A DNA stretch of 7,829 nt from Enterobacterales bacterium (GTDB lineage Bacteria > Pseudomonadota > Gammaproteobacteria > Enterobacterales > Succinivibrionaceae), in NCBI GenBank assembly GCA_900768635.1, contig CAAGDP010000179.1, positions 1 through 7,829 on the forward strand. The letters run 5' to 3'. The position numbers were made by a program, and so were the translations under genes. Below the pieces are notes generated by a model that saw only the letters and a list, made by a program, of their open reading frames with translations, was not told the origin of the DNA and ran no database searches. Positions 7,609-7,829 of the stretch are shown one piece after another. Every line of letters starts with the position of its first letter. Position 1 is the first letter of the stretch.

Positions 7609-7649
7609 CCTACCCATGAACGAAATTTTGGAATAAACACCCTACCCAT
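7609..7649. repeat. Direct repeat CCTACCCAT, two copies 32 bp apart
   Basis: The nine bases CCTACCCAT occur at 7609-7617 and again at 7641-7649. An inverted partial copy (ATGGGTGG) lies at 7697-7704, where it forms one arm of the stem-loop in this interval. Repeats at this density in a short intergenic stretch suggest protein-binding sites or the end of a mobile element, but their function cannot be read from the sequence. Confidence 0.45.
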
Positions 7650-7708
7650 TGCTGGTTACAGATTTAAGGTTAATATCTGTTCGTAATTCTGTCTTTATGG
7701 GTGGTGTT
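7636..7708 (-). repeat. Nested imperfect inverted repeat just after the partial gene; possible transcript 3' structure
   Basis: An outer stem pairs 7636-7649 (AACACC-CT-ACCCAT) with 7697-7708 (ATGGGT-GGTGTT). This gives 12 base pairs interrupted by a 2-base bulge. Inside it is a second hairpin at 7658-7680, where ACAGAT plus TTA pairs with TAA plus ATCTGT around the four-base loop AGGT, with one bulged T. On the minus strand the outer stem starts at the partial gene's stop codon and ends in TGTTTATTCC, a poor U-tract. It could therefore be a weak terminator or a transcript-stabilising 3' structure. It could also belong to the end of a mobile element. The pairing is read directly; the role is inference. 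Confidence 0.5.
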
Positions 7709-7829
7709 ATGCATCATTTTCAAGTGCTCCATCGGCAATCAACTTTCCTACTATGGGCAACATCTTTTCCGGATCGTGCATAAAAATCTGCAGGCAGGGA
7801 ACGGAGTAGTTCTCCTTGCCATGCTTGTA
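7707..7829 (-). CDS. Unidentified gene, C-terminal 40 residues only (runs off right edge)
   Basis: An open reading frame enters from the right edge and ends at a TAA (7709-7707). It encodes 40 residues starting YKHGKENYSV and ending IADGALENDA. The frame is uninterrupted, and the composition is that of a soluble protein end: mixed charged and hydrophobic residues, with an amphipathic stretch around EKMLPIVGKLI. There is no recognisable motif and I cannot assign a family. The nearby repeats (7560-7649) make a transposase or other mobile-element protein possible, but that is inference from context and the visible residues do not show it. The gene points toward bioD, with about 276 bases between its stop and the bioD start, and its stop codon lies at the base of a stem-loop (7636-7708). 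The fragment is too short to exclude a chance frame, although its sense-like composition argues for a real gene end. Confidence 0.55.
   Translation of the reverse strand, partial: YKHGKENYSVPCLQIFMHDPEKMLPIVGKLIADGALENDA

Noticed and set aside
1..7829. CRISPR array, tRNA or rRNA genes, toxin-antitoxin or defence genes
   Set aside because: I saw no regularly spaced identical repeats, cloverleaf-like segment, rRNA-like sequence or matching protein motif on either strand.

Overview
The window looks like ordinary chromosome from a Gram-negative gammaproteobacterium of middling GC content. Its core is a TamA/TamB pair, which implies an outer membrane and Omp85-type assembly machinery, together with an E. 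coli-like dethiobiotin synthetase. An anaerobic gut lineage such as Succinivibrionaceae is possible, but that is a guess from general character rather than from a diagnostic gene.

All coding sequence is on the minus strand, so the window reads from right to left. At the right edge (7707-7829) is the last 40 codons of an unidentified gene. It is followed by about 275 bases of intergenic DNA holding an imperfect nested stem-loop (7636-7708), 9-bp and 21-bp-spaced direct repeats (7560-7649), and a candidate sigma-70 promoter (7525-7554). That promoter would drive a tightly packed three-gene cluster: bioD (7430-6747), tamA (6723-4834, perhaps starting at 6747) and tamB (4834-410). tamA and tamB share one base in a TAATG stop-start. 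bioD and tamA are either 23 bases apart, if tamA starts at a TTG, or share one base in a TAATT, if it starts at an unusual ATT. About 400 bases left of tamB contain no convincing gene, but do contain a strong imperfect hairpin (77-119).

Functionally, TamA is an outer-membrane Omp85 barrel with periplasmic POTRA domains. TamB is an inner-membrane-anchored, beta-rich protein that spans the periplasm and docks on TamA. In E. coli they form the translocation and assembly module, and TamB also contributes with other AsmA-like proteins to phospholipid transport to the outer membrane. BioD catalyses the ATP-dependent ureido-ring closure in biotin synthesis and acts in the cytoplasm. Its linkage to tamAB is a matter of co-transcription, not of a known shared complex; an indirect link through biotin, acetyl-CoA carboxylase and lipid supply is conceivable but is inference.

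I see no strong sign of a new system. The points most worth checking are the tamA start codon, a roughly 140-residue polar insertion inside TamB, the extra N-terminal segment of TamA, and the repeat-rich DNA at 7560-7708, which could be the end of a mobile element.
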